DNA of 25,200 nucleotides from Microcaldota archaeon (GTDB lineage: Archaea > Micrarchaeota > Micrarchaeia > Micrarchaeales > CABMGC01). The position numbers and the translations under genes were made by a program. This document shows positions 14,270-21,158 of the stretch, one piece after another; within the stretch, counting starts at the first letter, position 1, and every line of letters begins with the position of its first letter. A model generated the notes under the pieces. It saw only the letters and a list, made by a program, of their open reading frames with translations. It was not told the origin of the DNA and did not search any database. Location: assembly GCA_021792235.1 (NCBI GenBank), contig JAJYVC010000008.1:1-25200 (forward strand). Direction: 5' to 3'.

Positions 14270-15163
14270 ATGGTAAAGATGCCAAACCACAAAGAACCAA
14301 GGAACCAGGAGGTCACCCTAGGACTTGTACAGATGAGCATGTCAGAAGACATAGACAAAAACCTTGACAAGGCCTTAAAAAGGATAGGCGAGGCATCAGA
14401 CAGGGGTGCAGAGGTCGTATGCCTCCCAGAGCTCTTCAGGTCAAGGTATTTCTGCCAGGAAGAGGACCAGGAAAACTTCAAGCTCGCCGAGGAGATACCC
14501 GGAGAAACAACAGAGGCCCTGTCTGCTGCAGCAAAGGATGCAAATGCGGCAGTGATAGCCGGGATATTCGAGAAGAGGGCTAGAGGACTCTACCACAACT
14601 CCGCTGTTGTGATAGGCCAGTCCGGGAAGCTTGCAGGAACCTACAGGAAGATGCACATACCCGACGATCCGCATTATTACGAGAAGTTCTACTTTGCACC
14701 AGGAGATCTAGGATTCAAGGCATTCCAGACCGAGCACGGGAAACTGGGAACCCTGATATGCTGGGACCAGTGGTATCCGGAGGCCGCAAGGCTCACCGCA
14801 CTGCTTGGGGCACAGATACTTTTCTATCCGACTGCAATAGGGTGGTTCCCTGAGGAGGAAGAGTCCATGAAGCAGATGCAGTTTGCATGGGAGACCATAC
14901 AGAGATCGCACGGCATAGCCAATGGCGTATTCGTGGCCGCAGTCAACAGGGTAGGGACCGAGGGAAAGATAAATTTCTGGGGGTCGTCATTCGTTTCGGG
15001 ACCATTTGGGGAGATGATAGCCAAGGCAAGATCTGACAGCGAGGAAATACTGATAGCCAGATGCGATATGGGAAGCATAGACGAGACAAGGCACGGATGG
15101 CCATTCCTCAGGGACAGGAGGATAGATGCCTACAAGGGCATAACCTCAAGGTTCCTGGACTGA
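14270..15163 (+). CDS. aguB: N-carbamoylputrescine amidase
   Basis: A nitrilase-superfamily amidohydrolase of 297 aa that converts N-carbamoylputrescine to putrescine, ammonia and CO2. The catalytic triad is visible: Glu54 (CLPELFRSRYF), Lys127 (TYRKMHIPDDP) and Cys164 (TLICWDQWYPEAAR). HIPDDPHYYEKFYFAPGD and CWDQWYPE are characteristic of AguB rather than of general nitrilases. The ATG at 14270 directly follows the deoxyhypusine synthase stop; an in-frame ATG at 14279, preceded by GATGGT, is an alternative. With agmatine deiminase at 15704 it gives the full agmatine-to-putrescine route used by plants and many bacteria and less often by archaea, which usually have agmatinase. Confidence 0.93.
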   Translation: MVKMPNHKEPRNQEVTLGLVQMSMSEDIDKNLDKALKRIGEASDRGAEVVCLPELFRSRYFCQEEDQENFKLAEEIPGETTEALSAAAKDANAAVIAGIFEKRARGLYHNSAVVIGQSGKLAGTYRKMHIPDDPHYYEKFYFAPGDLGFKAFQTEHGKLGTLICWDQWYPEAARLTALLGAQILFYPTAIGWFPEEEESMKQMQFAWETIQRSHGIANGVFVAAVNRVGTEGKINFWGSSFVSGPFGEMIAKARSDSEEILIARCDMGSIDETRHGWPFLRDRRIDAYKGITSRFLD

Positions 15164-15171
15164 AACGGAAA

Positions 15172-15250
15172 ATGCGCCAGCATGCACGGCTCCAAGCCTT
15201 CAGGTTCCATGCAAACAATTTCTAAGATTCCGGCGCATCCGGTACCGGAT
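15172..15250. repeat. Inverted repeats and a 14-bp perfect palindrome between aguB and the small gene
   Basis: The gene-free stretch 15164-15399 holds ATGCGCC (15172-15178) that can pair with GGCGCAT (15232-15238). Inside it are GCATG/CATGC (15180-15184 and 15208-15212) and GGCT-CCA-AGCC (15188-15198), a nested stem pattern. A perfect 14-bp palindrome, ATCCGGTACCGGAT, follows at 15237-15250. Whether this is a structured RNA, a transcription end or a protein site is unknown. Nothing else is visible up to the TATA box at 15371. Confidence 0.4.
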
Positions 15251-15370
15251 TATATGAATTCATGCTCCACGTTACTGGCAATGTCCTTCTTGAGAATGAA
15301 AATTTCACCAACACCCCGGTGCGTATGTCAATCAATTATGCCTTCCTAAAAATCACCTAATTCAAAGGAT

Positions 15371-15380
15371 TTTAATATTA
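15371..15380 (+). promoter_or_regulatory. TATA box of the small antitoxin-like gene
   Basis: TTTAATATTA is centred 25 bp before the ATG at 15400, consistent with a leaderless mRNA. An AGGTG at 15383-15387 is 12 nt from that ATG, too far for the usual spacing. Confidence 0.5.
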
Positions 15381-15399
15381 AAAGGTGCATAATGTAAAC

Positions 15400-15609
15400 A
15401 TGGCAACCATGACGGTAACAAAGAGTGAAATTAAGACGATACAGAAGGAATTAGACATGATGGAAGTAAAGGTTATGAGATTAAAGGCTCGCCTTGTTCC
15501 TACTGAAAAATTAACTGACAAGGAATGCAAAGAGCTAGAAGCCGCGAAGAAGAGGATAGCAAAGGGAGAACGGGCAAACTTTGACGATATGACAGCAAAT
15601 GTAGGTTGA
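15400..15609 (+). CDS. Small coiled-coil protein, RelB-like antitoxin candidate
   Basis: A 69-aa charged helical protein. The first half (about residues 8-35) is a heptad-like helix, TKSEIKTIQKELDMMEV onward. The second half, LTDKECKELEAAKKRIAKGE followed by RANFDDM, matches the tail pattern seen in many archaeal RelB-type antitoxins (a helix ending in K-G-E and then an aromatic/hydrophobic plus acidic end). No toxin gene lies on either side: aguB is upstream and aguA downstream. A GTG at 15385 would add five residues; the ATG at 15400 fits the TATA box. It may be a remnant antitoxin, a regulator, or an unrelated small protein. Confidence 0.55.
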   Translation: MATMTVTKSEIKTIQKELDMMEVKVMRLKARLVPTEKLTDKECKELEAAKKRIAKGERANFDDMTANVG

Positions 15610-15703
15610 TGTCTTGTTCTTCATCATCTGCAGTGACGGGAGTCTGGGGTCCGACCTATGAGCAGGCCAACTTTGCGACTTAATCAGCCCAACTACGATT
15701 ACC

Positions 15704-16756
15704 ATGTCTGAAGATAACCTGCCATACGACCTCGGCTACAGGATGCCTGCCGAATGGGAAAGGCACGAAGCAACATGGATAGCCTGGCCCAAGAATCCCG
15801 ATTCATTTCCAGCAGAGATCCTTCCGGAAGTTGAGAATGCTTACATAAAAATAATAGAGGAGCTGAAGAAATCCGAGAAAGTGAACATTCTTGTAGACGA
15901 TATGCAAGCCGAAAAAGCCGTCAAAGGTTTTCTCAAGGCAAAGGGCGTATCTGCAAGCAACCTGGCATTGCACAGGATTCCTACCTCTGATGTATGGTTC
16001 AGGGATTACGGCCCGATATTCATAACCAGAAAGGATCCGCCAAAGGCACTTGCATATACCAAATGGGTATTCAATGCCTGGGGAAGCAAATACGATGATC
16101 TGAAGAGAGATTCCGAGGTCCCGGAGCGCATGCCGATAAAGGACATAACCAAATTCGAGGCGCAGATGGTTCTGGAAGGGGGATCAATAGACACCAACGG
16201 GCTAGGCACGTTCATAACAACCGAGCAATGCCTCCTTAACAGGAATCGAAATCCGACTCTTAACAGGCCAGGGATAGAGTCCCGCCTCAGGAATTACCTT
16301 GGCGCAACAAACATAATATGGCTCAAGGATGGCATCATTGGCGATGACACAGATGGCCACGTGGATGACATCGCGAGGTTCGTAAACAGCAATACCATTG
16401 TTTGTGCCACGGAGAGCGATAAGTCAGATGCCAATTACGCTGCACTAGCTGATAACCTAAGCGCACTAAAGCGGGCCAAGGACCACAGCGGCGTTAAGCT
16501 CAACGTAGTCCAGCTGCCAATGCCCAAGGCAGTTGTCTACAATGGCCTGCGCCTACCCGCAAGCTATGCCAACTTCTACATAGCAAATGGAGTAGTTCTT
16601 GTTCCAGTGTTCAATGATGCCAACGATGCCAAGGCACTGCGCATACTAAGCAGCCTATTTCCAGGGCGCAGGGTAGTAGGCATAGACTGCAGGGCATTGG
16701 TTTACGGCTTCGGCGCTATACATTGCATAACACAGCAGCAGCCAAGCATAATATGA
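15704..16756 (+). CDS. aguA: Agmatine deiminase
   Basis: Hydrolyses agmatine to N-carbamoylputrescine and ammonia; 350 aa, within the family range. It belongs to the guanidine-modifying (PAD) superfamily: the N-terminal MPAEWERHEATWIAWP, substrate motif DVWFRDYGPIF, VLEGGSIDTNG, IGDDTDGHVDDIARF and the active-site Cys341 in GAIHCITQQQP are all present. Its product is the substrate of AguB encoded at 14270-15163; the two are separated only by the small antitoxin-like gene. The 94 bp upstream hold a weak TATA-like GACTTAATC (15677-15685) that would give a leaderless mRNA. The link to deoxyhypusine synthase in the same cluster points to spermidine or aIF5A modification as the goal. Confidence 0.95.
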   Translation: MSEDNLPYDLGYRMPAEWERHEATWIAWPKNPDSFPAEILPEVENAYIKIIEELKKSEKVNILVDDMQAEKAVKGFLKAKGVSASNLALHRIPTSDVWFRDYGPIFITRKDPPKALAYTKWVFNAWGSKYDDLKRDSEVPERMPIKDITKFEAQMVLEGGSIDTNGLGTFITTEQCLLNRNRNPTLNRPGIESRLRNYLGATNIIWLKDGIIGDDTDGHVDDIARFVNSNTIVCATESDKSDANYAALADNLSALKRAKDHSGVKLNVVQLPMPKAVVYNGLRLPASYANFYIANGVVLVPVFNDANDAKALRILSSLFPGRRVVGIDCRALVYGFGAIHCITQQQPSII

Positions 16757-16767
16757 TTCGGCATTAA

Positions 16768-16789
16768 GCGAATCCCACTTCGCCTTTTT
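16768..16789 (+). terminator. Weak hairpin plus T-run after agmatine deiminase
   Basis: GCGAA and TTCGC (16768-16772, 16779-16783) can form a 5-bp stem with a 6-nt loop, followed by C and five T. The T-run also forms part of the next TATA box, so the terminator role is uncertain. Confidence 0.3.
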
Positions 16790-16793
16790 AATA
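16785..16793 (+). promoter_or_regulatory. TATA box of the 106-aa gene
   Basis: TTTTTAATA predicts a start near 16812-16815, directly in front of the AGGTG Shine-Dalgarno sequence at 16814-16818 that precedes the ATG at 16824 by 5 nt. Confidence 0.4.
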
Positions 16794-16823
16794 GCGCCTG
16801 TCTATTTCCTATCAGGTGTTTGG

Positions 16824-17144
16824 ATGTTTGCACAAAAGGGAAGGCTCGCCGACCAGCTATATTCTCTAAGAAGAGGAGAAACAGCATATTCATTCATAGC
16901 AGAGCAGTTGAGGTCCATAGCACTGTCCCAGAAGGAGCATTCCGTATTCTATAACGGCGAGCTGAGGAGCTTCTCAAGGCACGCGAACGGCGCAGGCTGG
17001 GTAGAGGATGGCGCATCGGTAAGGCCTGACGTGGTAGTGTGCAGCGACGCTATAGTTTTCCGCAACTCCCTGATACCAGAAGACGCAGTGATAATACACG
17101 GCGGCAGGCATGGAAACTCCTTTGGCTTTGTAAGCTATGAATGA
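16824..17144 (+). CDS. Unknown 106-aa protein
   Basis: I do not recognise this protein. The N-terminal half is helical and basic (MFAQKGRLADQLYSLRRGE, then SFIAEQLRSIALSQKE); the C-terminal half looks like a small beta-rich fold with VFYNGELRSFSRH, VRPDVVVCSDAIVFRNS and AVIIHGGRHGNSFGFVSYE. The GxxHGNS segment is Gly/His-rich and might bind a ligand, but no family is evident. Start is well supported by AGGTG 5 nt upstream and a TATA box before it, so it is probably a real gene transcribed alone or with the phosphosugar isomerase, which also has its own TATA-like sequence. Confidence 0.65.
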   Translation: MFAQKGRLADQLYSLRRGETAYSFIAEQLRSIALSQKEHSVFYNGELRSFSRHANGAGWVEDGASVRPDVVVCSDAIVFRNSLIPEDAVIIHGGRHGNSFGFVSYE

Positions 17145-17170
17145 AGTGAAGTCAAAGGAGTTCGTTCATA

Positions 17171-17181
17171 AAATATAAAAT
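17171..17181 (+). promoter_or_regulatory. TATA box of the phosphosugar isomerase gene
   Basis: AAATATAAAAT predicts transcription from about 17202, giving a leader near 50 nt. The leader contains GCCA-TCT-TGGC (17213-17223), a short hairpin, and ends with the GGTG site at 17243-17246. Confidence 0.4.
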
Positions 17182-17251
17182 AACTACACGCCCATAGCAT
17201 AATCATCGGCCATGCCATCTTGGCTTGGTATTCTGATTATGTGGTGGGAAA

Positions 17252-18172
17252 ATGAAGTTCGAAGAAGAGCTTAGGATGCTCAAGGAGCAGATGAGATTCA
17301 GGGAGAAGGTAGATGTCCCAAAGGGCATAAACAACATAGTCATAGCCGGAATGGGCGGATCAGGGATTGCAGGCAACGTCTTCAGCGAGTTGTATTCCGC
17401 CAAGCCCGTCGTGCTTGTGGGAGACTACGGCCTTCCATCCTTCGCCTCGAAGAAGACGCTTGTGATATCAATAAGCTATTCTGGCAATACTGAGGAGATG
17501 CTCTCTGTCACAAAAGAGGCGGTAAAGAGCGGTGCGCACACTGTAACGATAAGCTCCGGCGGCGAGCTTGCAGACCACGGGGACCAGCACATAAGGATAC
17601 CCAGAAGGGACCTTCAGCCTAGGTCTGCAACCGGATGGATGCTCATGCCGCTGCTTTACGGATTCGGAATTGCCGGCAAGAAGGAAGCAGACGAGACCTA
17701 CAGGCTGCTCGAGAGCCTTGACAGGAACAATGCCCAGTGCAGGGCGCATGCAAAGGCCATAGCCAGCGGAGAGCACATACCAGTCATATATGGATCAAGC
17801 CCGTTCAAGACGATAGCGTACAGGTGGAAGACCCAGTTCAACGAGAACACCAAGATCCTTGCGTACTCAAACAGCTTCCCGGAGCTTAATCACAACGACA
17901 CGATGGCCCTGGCGCAGACATATAGGAAGAATAACTTCTACTTCTTCGTATTCGATTCGCAGAACAGGAAGATAGCTAAGAGGATAGCCGTTACTGCAAA
18001 GATAACCAAGTCACGGTTCAACATCATAAAGCCGAAAGGATCGAGCGATGTCGCAAGGCTGTTCTACCTGCTCCACTATGGTGACTATGTCACCTATCAT
18101 CTGGGGCTTCTCAGGGGAATAGATCCAACTGACGTATCTCTGATAGAGAGGCTAAAGAAGGAAATAAAGTGA
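17252..18172 (+). CDS. Bifunctional phosphoglucose/phosphomannose isomerase
   Basis: A 306-aa SIS-domain enzyme of the archaeal PGI/PMI family that interconverts glucose 6-phosphate or mannose 6-phosphate with fructose 6-phosphate. The phosphosugar-binding loops are GMGGSGIAGNVF and VISISYSGNTEEML, the Ser/Thr-rich sites of SIS domains. The second SIS domain includes VIYGSSPFKTIAYRWKTQFN, the catalytic Glu in FNENTK, and FPELNHNDTMA with the ring-opening His. Start is fixed by GGTG at 17243-17246, 5 nt before the ATG. It supplies hexose phosphates for gluconeogenesis and for sugar nucleotides made by enzymes such as those at 667-1575 and 6326-7060. Confidence 0.93.
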   Translation: MKFEEELRMLKEQMRFREKVDVPKGINNIVIAGMGGSGIAGNVFSELYSAKPVVLVGDYGLPSFASKKTLVISISYSGNTEEMLSVTKEAVKSGAHTVTISSGGELADHGDQHIRIPRRDLQPRSATGWMLMPLLYGFGIAGKKEADETYRLLESLDRNNAQCRAHAKAIASGEHIPVIYGSSPFKTIAYRWKTQFNENTKILAYSNSFPELNHNDTMALAQTYRKNNFYFFVFDSQNRKIAKRIAVTAKITKSRFNIIKPKGSSDVARLFYLLHYGDYVTYHLGLLRGIDPTDVSLIERLKKEIK

Positions 18173-18193
18173 AGCTCCTCGAAAAGCAACCGA

Positions 18194-18937
18194 TCATAGC
18201 CTGTCAAGGAAGGCCTCTATCTCCCTAAGCATTATCCTCGGGTTAGGCTGGTCAAGAATTTCTACCCGCTTTTTATCATAGTACTCGGCATTGGCTAGCA
18301 TATTGGCCAATTGATGCTTCAGGTGCCCAATAACATCTTTCACGCCGCCGTCCTTAGCTATGCGCTTTAGGTAATTAAGATATGTGTCAGGGACCTTCAA
18401 AAGTTTTATCCCTGCCCAGGTGTCGTATATGTCCTTGAGCTCATTTCTATCAGACATTGCCATGGTTTTTTCAGCCATAAGATACTCAATGCTATAGGAT
18501 GGCACAACGATGGGCGGCACCAGCTGGCCAAAGTAATAGAGAAGGTCTATCAGCTGAAGTTTCCTCGGCTCCTCAAGCGCAGCCTTTGCATCTACTATGT
18601 CAAGCACCACTTCCTTGTAAGTCATCCTTGTCGAGACGACTTTTTTGCCCGGGAAGGTCCCAGTGTATTTTATCCTTGCTCCAATATCCGCAAGTGCTTT
18701 GAGCGCTCTTTTGTAAGAGTAGGCGAACAGGTCAAGATCGTACGAAAGGCGCTGCCTTTTCCCAAAATATATCTTGTTTAACGCAGTGCCTCCAAACAGT
18801 CCCACTTTGCATTCAGCCAATTCGAGTTTAGGGAAGAGTTCTGACGCGGCTTCATACACGGCCATGTTTCTGCCAAGCTTGTCCGCGCTTATGCCCAATT
18901 TTATTGCGAATTCATTCATGTTTATGTTAGTTGGCAT
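18194..18937 (-). CDS. AbiEii-type nucleotidyltransferase toxin
   Basis: The toxin of an AbiE toxin-antitoxin (abortive infection) pair, 247 aa. It has the DNA polymerase-beta-like nucleotidyltransferase motif of the AbiEii/AbiGii family: GLFGGTALNKIYFGKRQRLS (residues 46-65), then YDLDLF (Asp67, Asp69 as metal ligands), with a third Asp in VVLDIVDAK. The C-terminal helices carry YLMAEKTMAMSDRNELKDIYD, also typical. AbiEii toxins transfer nucleotides (GTP-dependent) to RNA, arresting growth. Its start overlaps the end of the antitoxin gene by 11 bp and has a full AGGAGGTG Shine-Dalgarno site (18943-18950) 5 nt upstream, the strongest in the window. The region is AT-richer than its neighbours, suggesting transfer. 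Confidence 0.9.
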   Translation of the reverse strand: MPTNINMNEFAIKLGISADKLGRNMAVYEAASELFPKLELAECKVGLFGGTALNKIYFGKRQRLSYDLDLFAYSYKRALKALADIGARIKYTGTFPGKKVVSTRMTYKEVVLDIVDAKAALEEPRKLQLIDLLYYFGQLVPPIVVPSYSIEYLMAEKTMAMSDRNELKDIYDTWAGIKLLKVPDTYLNYLKRIAKDGGVKDVIGHLKHQLANMLANAEYYDKKRVEILDQPNPRIMLREIEAFLDRL

Positions 18938-19655
18938 TTAACCACCTCCTAATGTCTAAACTATCGTATAAGCGCCATTTCAAATTGTAATTATTCGTTC
19001 TGTGCTTGAAGAAATACGAAACTCCCGTACTTTCATTGCTGATGTTAATCAGCCGTTTTGTGAACCATTCTGGCGCCATGCCATCGGTGGCATATCCAAC
19101 ACGGCGTGCATCAGTCAGATTTGAATTAATAGTGTAGTAAAGCAATTCCCTCCATTCGTCTTCGGTTAATTTTCTCTGGTTAAGGGCCCTGTACATGTCA
19201 AAGTAATCTGCAAATTTGGGATTTGATATAATGTCAAATATCGTTTTTGGATATGAGGATACCAGTATCTCTTCGTTTTCTACAGAAATTATCTCGGTCC
19301 CGTATTGCTGCCTGGAAACATTGACCGGAACCACAATCCTGTCAAGTATCCTTTTTTGCCTTTCGTATGATGATGTGCATACATATACTGTAGCCTCAAC
19401 CTCCGTTTTAAGCCCGTAAATGTAGAGTGCCGACGAGAGCCCTATATAGCCCTTATAGAGATGATATGCTATATAGAATACATTTGCGGTCTTAGAAAAA
19501 ATGCTATTTGTTACCTTGAATACCTTTCCCTCCCTTAATAGGTTCCTCACCATATAACCTATCGCCCTCCTGCTCGCTGCCCCGTGAATCAGCTCCTCTA
19601 GCCTGCCTATCGTGAACATTTCTGGCAAATTGTTAAAGTTGACAAATCTATTCAT
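18927..19655 (-). CDS. AbiEi-type antitoxin / transcriptional regulator
   Basis: The first gene of the AbiE pair, 242 aa. The N-terminal ~80 residues form a winged-helix DNA-binding domain (TIGRLEELIHGAASRRAIGY, MVRNLLREGKVFKVTNSIF), the rest is the AbiEi antitoxin fold with YKGYIGLSSALYIYGLKTE and VSSYPKTIFDIISNPKFADY. AbiEi proteins repress their own operon by binding inverted repeats and neutralise the toxin without a stable contact (type IV). The matching inverted repeat is visible at 19638-19694, overlapping the start codon. It is less conserved in pattern than AbiEii, but gene order and the 11-bp overlap support the call. I see no other defence genes nearby. Confidence 0.82.
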   Translation of the reverse strand: MNRFVNFNNLPEMFTIGRLEELIHGAASRRAIGYMVRNLLREGKVFKVTNSIFSKTANVFYIAYHLYKGYIGLSSALYIYGLKTEVEATVYVCTSSYERQKRILDRIVVPVNVSRQQYGTEIISVENEEILVSSYPKTIFDIISNPKFADYFDMYRALNQRKLTEDEWRELLYYTINSNLTDARRVGYATDGMAPEWFTKRLINISNESTGVSYFFKHRTNNYNLKWRLYDSLDIRRWLNAN

Positions 19656-19694
19656 TCAATACACTTTTTGTCTTGAATATACTTATTTGTCAAC
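19638..19694. promoter_or_regulatory. 57-bp dyad, probable AbiEi operator
   Basis: Two 22-bp half-sites are arranged head to head around a centre at 19666. Their outer ten bases (GTTGACAAAT / ATTTGTCAAC) and inner six (ATTCAA / TTGAAT) match perfectly; 17 of 22 positions agree overall. The dyad covers the antitoxin start codon (19653-19655) and its upstream promoter-like GTATATTC (reverse strand, about 19675-19682), so binding would block transcription. Confidence 0.65.
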
Positions 19695-19754
19695 TAATAT
19701 AAATACGTTTGCCCAAGTAAAAGACATAACCTCCTCACTTCAGGGGAGCTGCGG

Positions 19755-20168
19755 CTACAGCTCCTTCGTCTCCCTGTCCATCGGTTTTCCTTCCTTCAGG
19801 AAAACTGCCCTCCTTATAGCCCTCAGCGAGAGCGTGGCGCAGTGAAGCCTCACCGGTCCAGGATCTATGCTTATTAGGTCGAGCAGCTGGTCCTTCCCGA
19901 AAGCCTCTATATCCGATAGGCTCTTCCCCTTCAGGAAATCGGTGAGTATGCTTGCAGTGCCCATAGATATCACACATCCAGTGCCATCGAACTTCACGTC
20001 CGTTACCCTATCCCCGTCGATCTTAAGGTATACTGTTATTTTGTCACCGCACGATATGTTCTCCTCGTGCATCTGCGCGTCGGGGCTGCCCATGCTGCCC
20101 TTGTTCTTTGGATGCTCATAATTGTATATGAGCTCCTCAGCATACATTCCTAGCTCGTCAGAAGTCAT
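19755..20168 (-). CDS. sufU: Iron-sulfur cluster assembly scaffold (SufU/IscU-like)
   Basis: A 137-aa scaffold protein on which Fe-S clusters are built or sulfur is relayed. The three conserved cysteines are present: Cys40 in ISCGDKITV (with Asp42), Cys65 in GTGCVISMGTAS and Cys110 in RLHCATLSLRAI. The form GxGCxIS...AS and the DPGPVRLHC stretch fit the SufU/NifU-N family. The ATG directly follows the stop of the CoA-binding gene, with GGTGG 4 nt upstream inside that gene. It is the last gene of the three-gene PAP2 operon. No cysteine desulfurase is encoded in the window, so the sulfur donor must be elsewhere. Confidence 0.92.
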   Translation of the reverse strand: MTSDELGMYAEELIYNYEHPKNKGSMGSPDAQMHEENISCGDKITVYLKIDGDRVTDVKFDGTGCVISMGTASILTDFLKGKSLSDIEAFGKDQLLDLISIDPGPVRLHCATLSLRAIRRAVFLKEGKPMDRETKEL

Positions 20169-20564
20169 TTAACCACCGAACAGCCTTACGTATTCCTTCA
20201 TTATGCACTTGTTCTGCACAAATCCGATCCCTTTGGACTGCGCATAAGCCTTTGCATCGTCATTCATTATGCCTTCCTGTAGCCATACTGCCTTAGCTCC
20301 CTTCTCTATTGCCTTCTTCGTTATATCAAGAGCCTCCTCGCTAGGCCTGAACACGTCAACTAGGTCAAACTCAACGTCAACAAGGTCCAGTGATCTGTAT
20401 GCTTTCTCGCCAAGCAGGGTGTCGGCAACGGGATTTATGGGTATTATCCTGTATCCTGCTGACTGCATGAACCTCGATACCTTGTTGCTGTATTTCGATT
20501 CGTCCCTGGACAGTCCCACTACGACCATCCTTCTGTAATTCTTCAACATCTCTGCTATCTCCAC
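20169..20564 (-). CDS. CoA-binding Rossmann-fold protein
   Basis: A 131-aa single-domain protein of the CoA_binding_2 family (COG1832 type). It begins MEIAEMLKNYRRMVVVGLSR, the standard N-terminus for the family, with the dinucleotide/CoA-binding loop in VVGLSRDESKYSNKV, then YRIIPINPVADTLLGEKAYR and VWLQEGIMNDDAKAYA near the end (Cys in NKCIMKEY). The start is GTG at 20564, 6 nt after an AGGTG site and 2 bases past the PAP2 stop. An ATG at 20603 in the same frame would overlap PAP2 by 38 bp and add residues absent from the family. The biochemical role of the family is unclear; it may bind CoA or regulate acyl-CoA use. Confidence 0.87.
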   Translation of the reverse strand: MEIAEMLKNYRRMVVVGLSRDESKYSNKVSRFMQSAGYRIIPINPVADTLLGEKAYRSLDLVDVEFDLVDVFRPSEEALDITKKAIEKGAKAVWLQEGIMNDDAKAYAQSKGIGFVQNKCIMKEYVRLFGG

Positions 20565-20565
20565 G

Positions 20566-21126
20566 TCAAGCACCTGGCACCTTCCATCCAAAGAGCTTTC
20601 CAAGCACTGCTCCAGCGATCCTATTTATCACACGTTCATATCTGTAGGTGATATAGCAGACCACAATGCTTATTGCAGCTCCTGCAACGACATCAGTGAA
20701 GTAATGCTGGCCTAGGTAGACTCTGCCGAACAGTATGATCAAAACCCATATTATGTATGCTGCGCGCACGTATTTGTAGTTCTTGAGGAATATGAACAGC
20801 CCTGTCAGCACAGTGGCGTGATTGGATGGGAAGGAATAAGTAGGATCGCACGCGACCTGGCTCAGCCAAGCCATCTCACCACTTGCGCACGGCCTCGGCT
20901 CCTTCACGATGTCCTTGATCACCTCCCCGATCGCAAACAGTACTATCAGGGAAACGCCGAAGGGAAAGAAGTTCTTGTCCCTCTTCAGGTAAAAATACGC
21001 CAGTATGGCAAGGAGCACCACATAGAAGCTTTCCGCCCAATATTTCATCAAAAAGGTCAGCGCCGGGCTCGCCACAGAGCTCACCGCTCCGAATGCAGCA
21101 TTATTGATCCAGCTTATAAAATCCAT
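20566..21126 (-). CDS. PAP2-family membrane phosphatase
   Basis: A 186-aa integral membrane lipid phosphatase with about five transmembrane helices. The three PAP2 motifs are intact: KDIVKEPRP (Lys71, Arg78-Pro79), PSNH (His103) and GRVYLGQHYFTDV (Arg135, His141, Asp145). Such enzymes remove phosphate from polyprenyl or dolichyl diphosphate or from phosphatidic acid; in an archaeon, recycling of the glycan carrier lipid is the likeliest role. The start codon lies 27 bp after a TATA-like AGTATATTA, so the mRNA is probably leaderless. It is the first gene of an operon with the CoA-binding and Fe-S scaffold genes. Confidence 0.9.
   Translation of the reverse strand: MDFISWINNAAFGAVSSVASPALTFLMKYWAESFYVVLLAILAYFYLKRDKNFFPFGVSLIVLFAIGEVIKDIVKEPRPCASGEMAWLSQVACDPTYSFPSNHATVLTGLFIFLKNYKYVRAAYIIWVLIILFGRVYLGQHYFTDVVAGAAISIVVCYITYRYERVINRIAGAVLGKLFGWKVPGA
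20571..20575 (-). promoter_or_regulatory. Shine-Dalgarno site that sets a GTG start for the CoA-binding gene
   Basis: On the reverse strand AGGTG lies 6 nt before the GTG at 20564, inside the last codons of the PAP2 gene. It favours the short start over the ATG at 20603. Confidence 0.5.
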
Positions 21127-21148
21127 GAATAAGGCTTGTAACCAAAAA

Positions 21149-21158
21149 TTAATATACT
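21149..21158 (-). promoter_or_regulatory. TATA box of the PAP2 operon
   Basis: On the reverse strand the sequence reads CAGTATATTAA, centred 27 bp before the PAP2 ATG. It overlaps the stop codon of the radical SAM gene. Confidence 0.45.

Noticed and set aside
15221..15335. A short reverse-strand frame of about 37 codons (TTG start) in the gene-free stretch after aguB
   Set aside because: Short, no Shine-Dalgarno or TATA box on that strand and no recognisable pattern; kept as non-coding.
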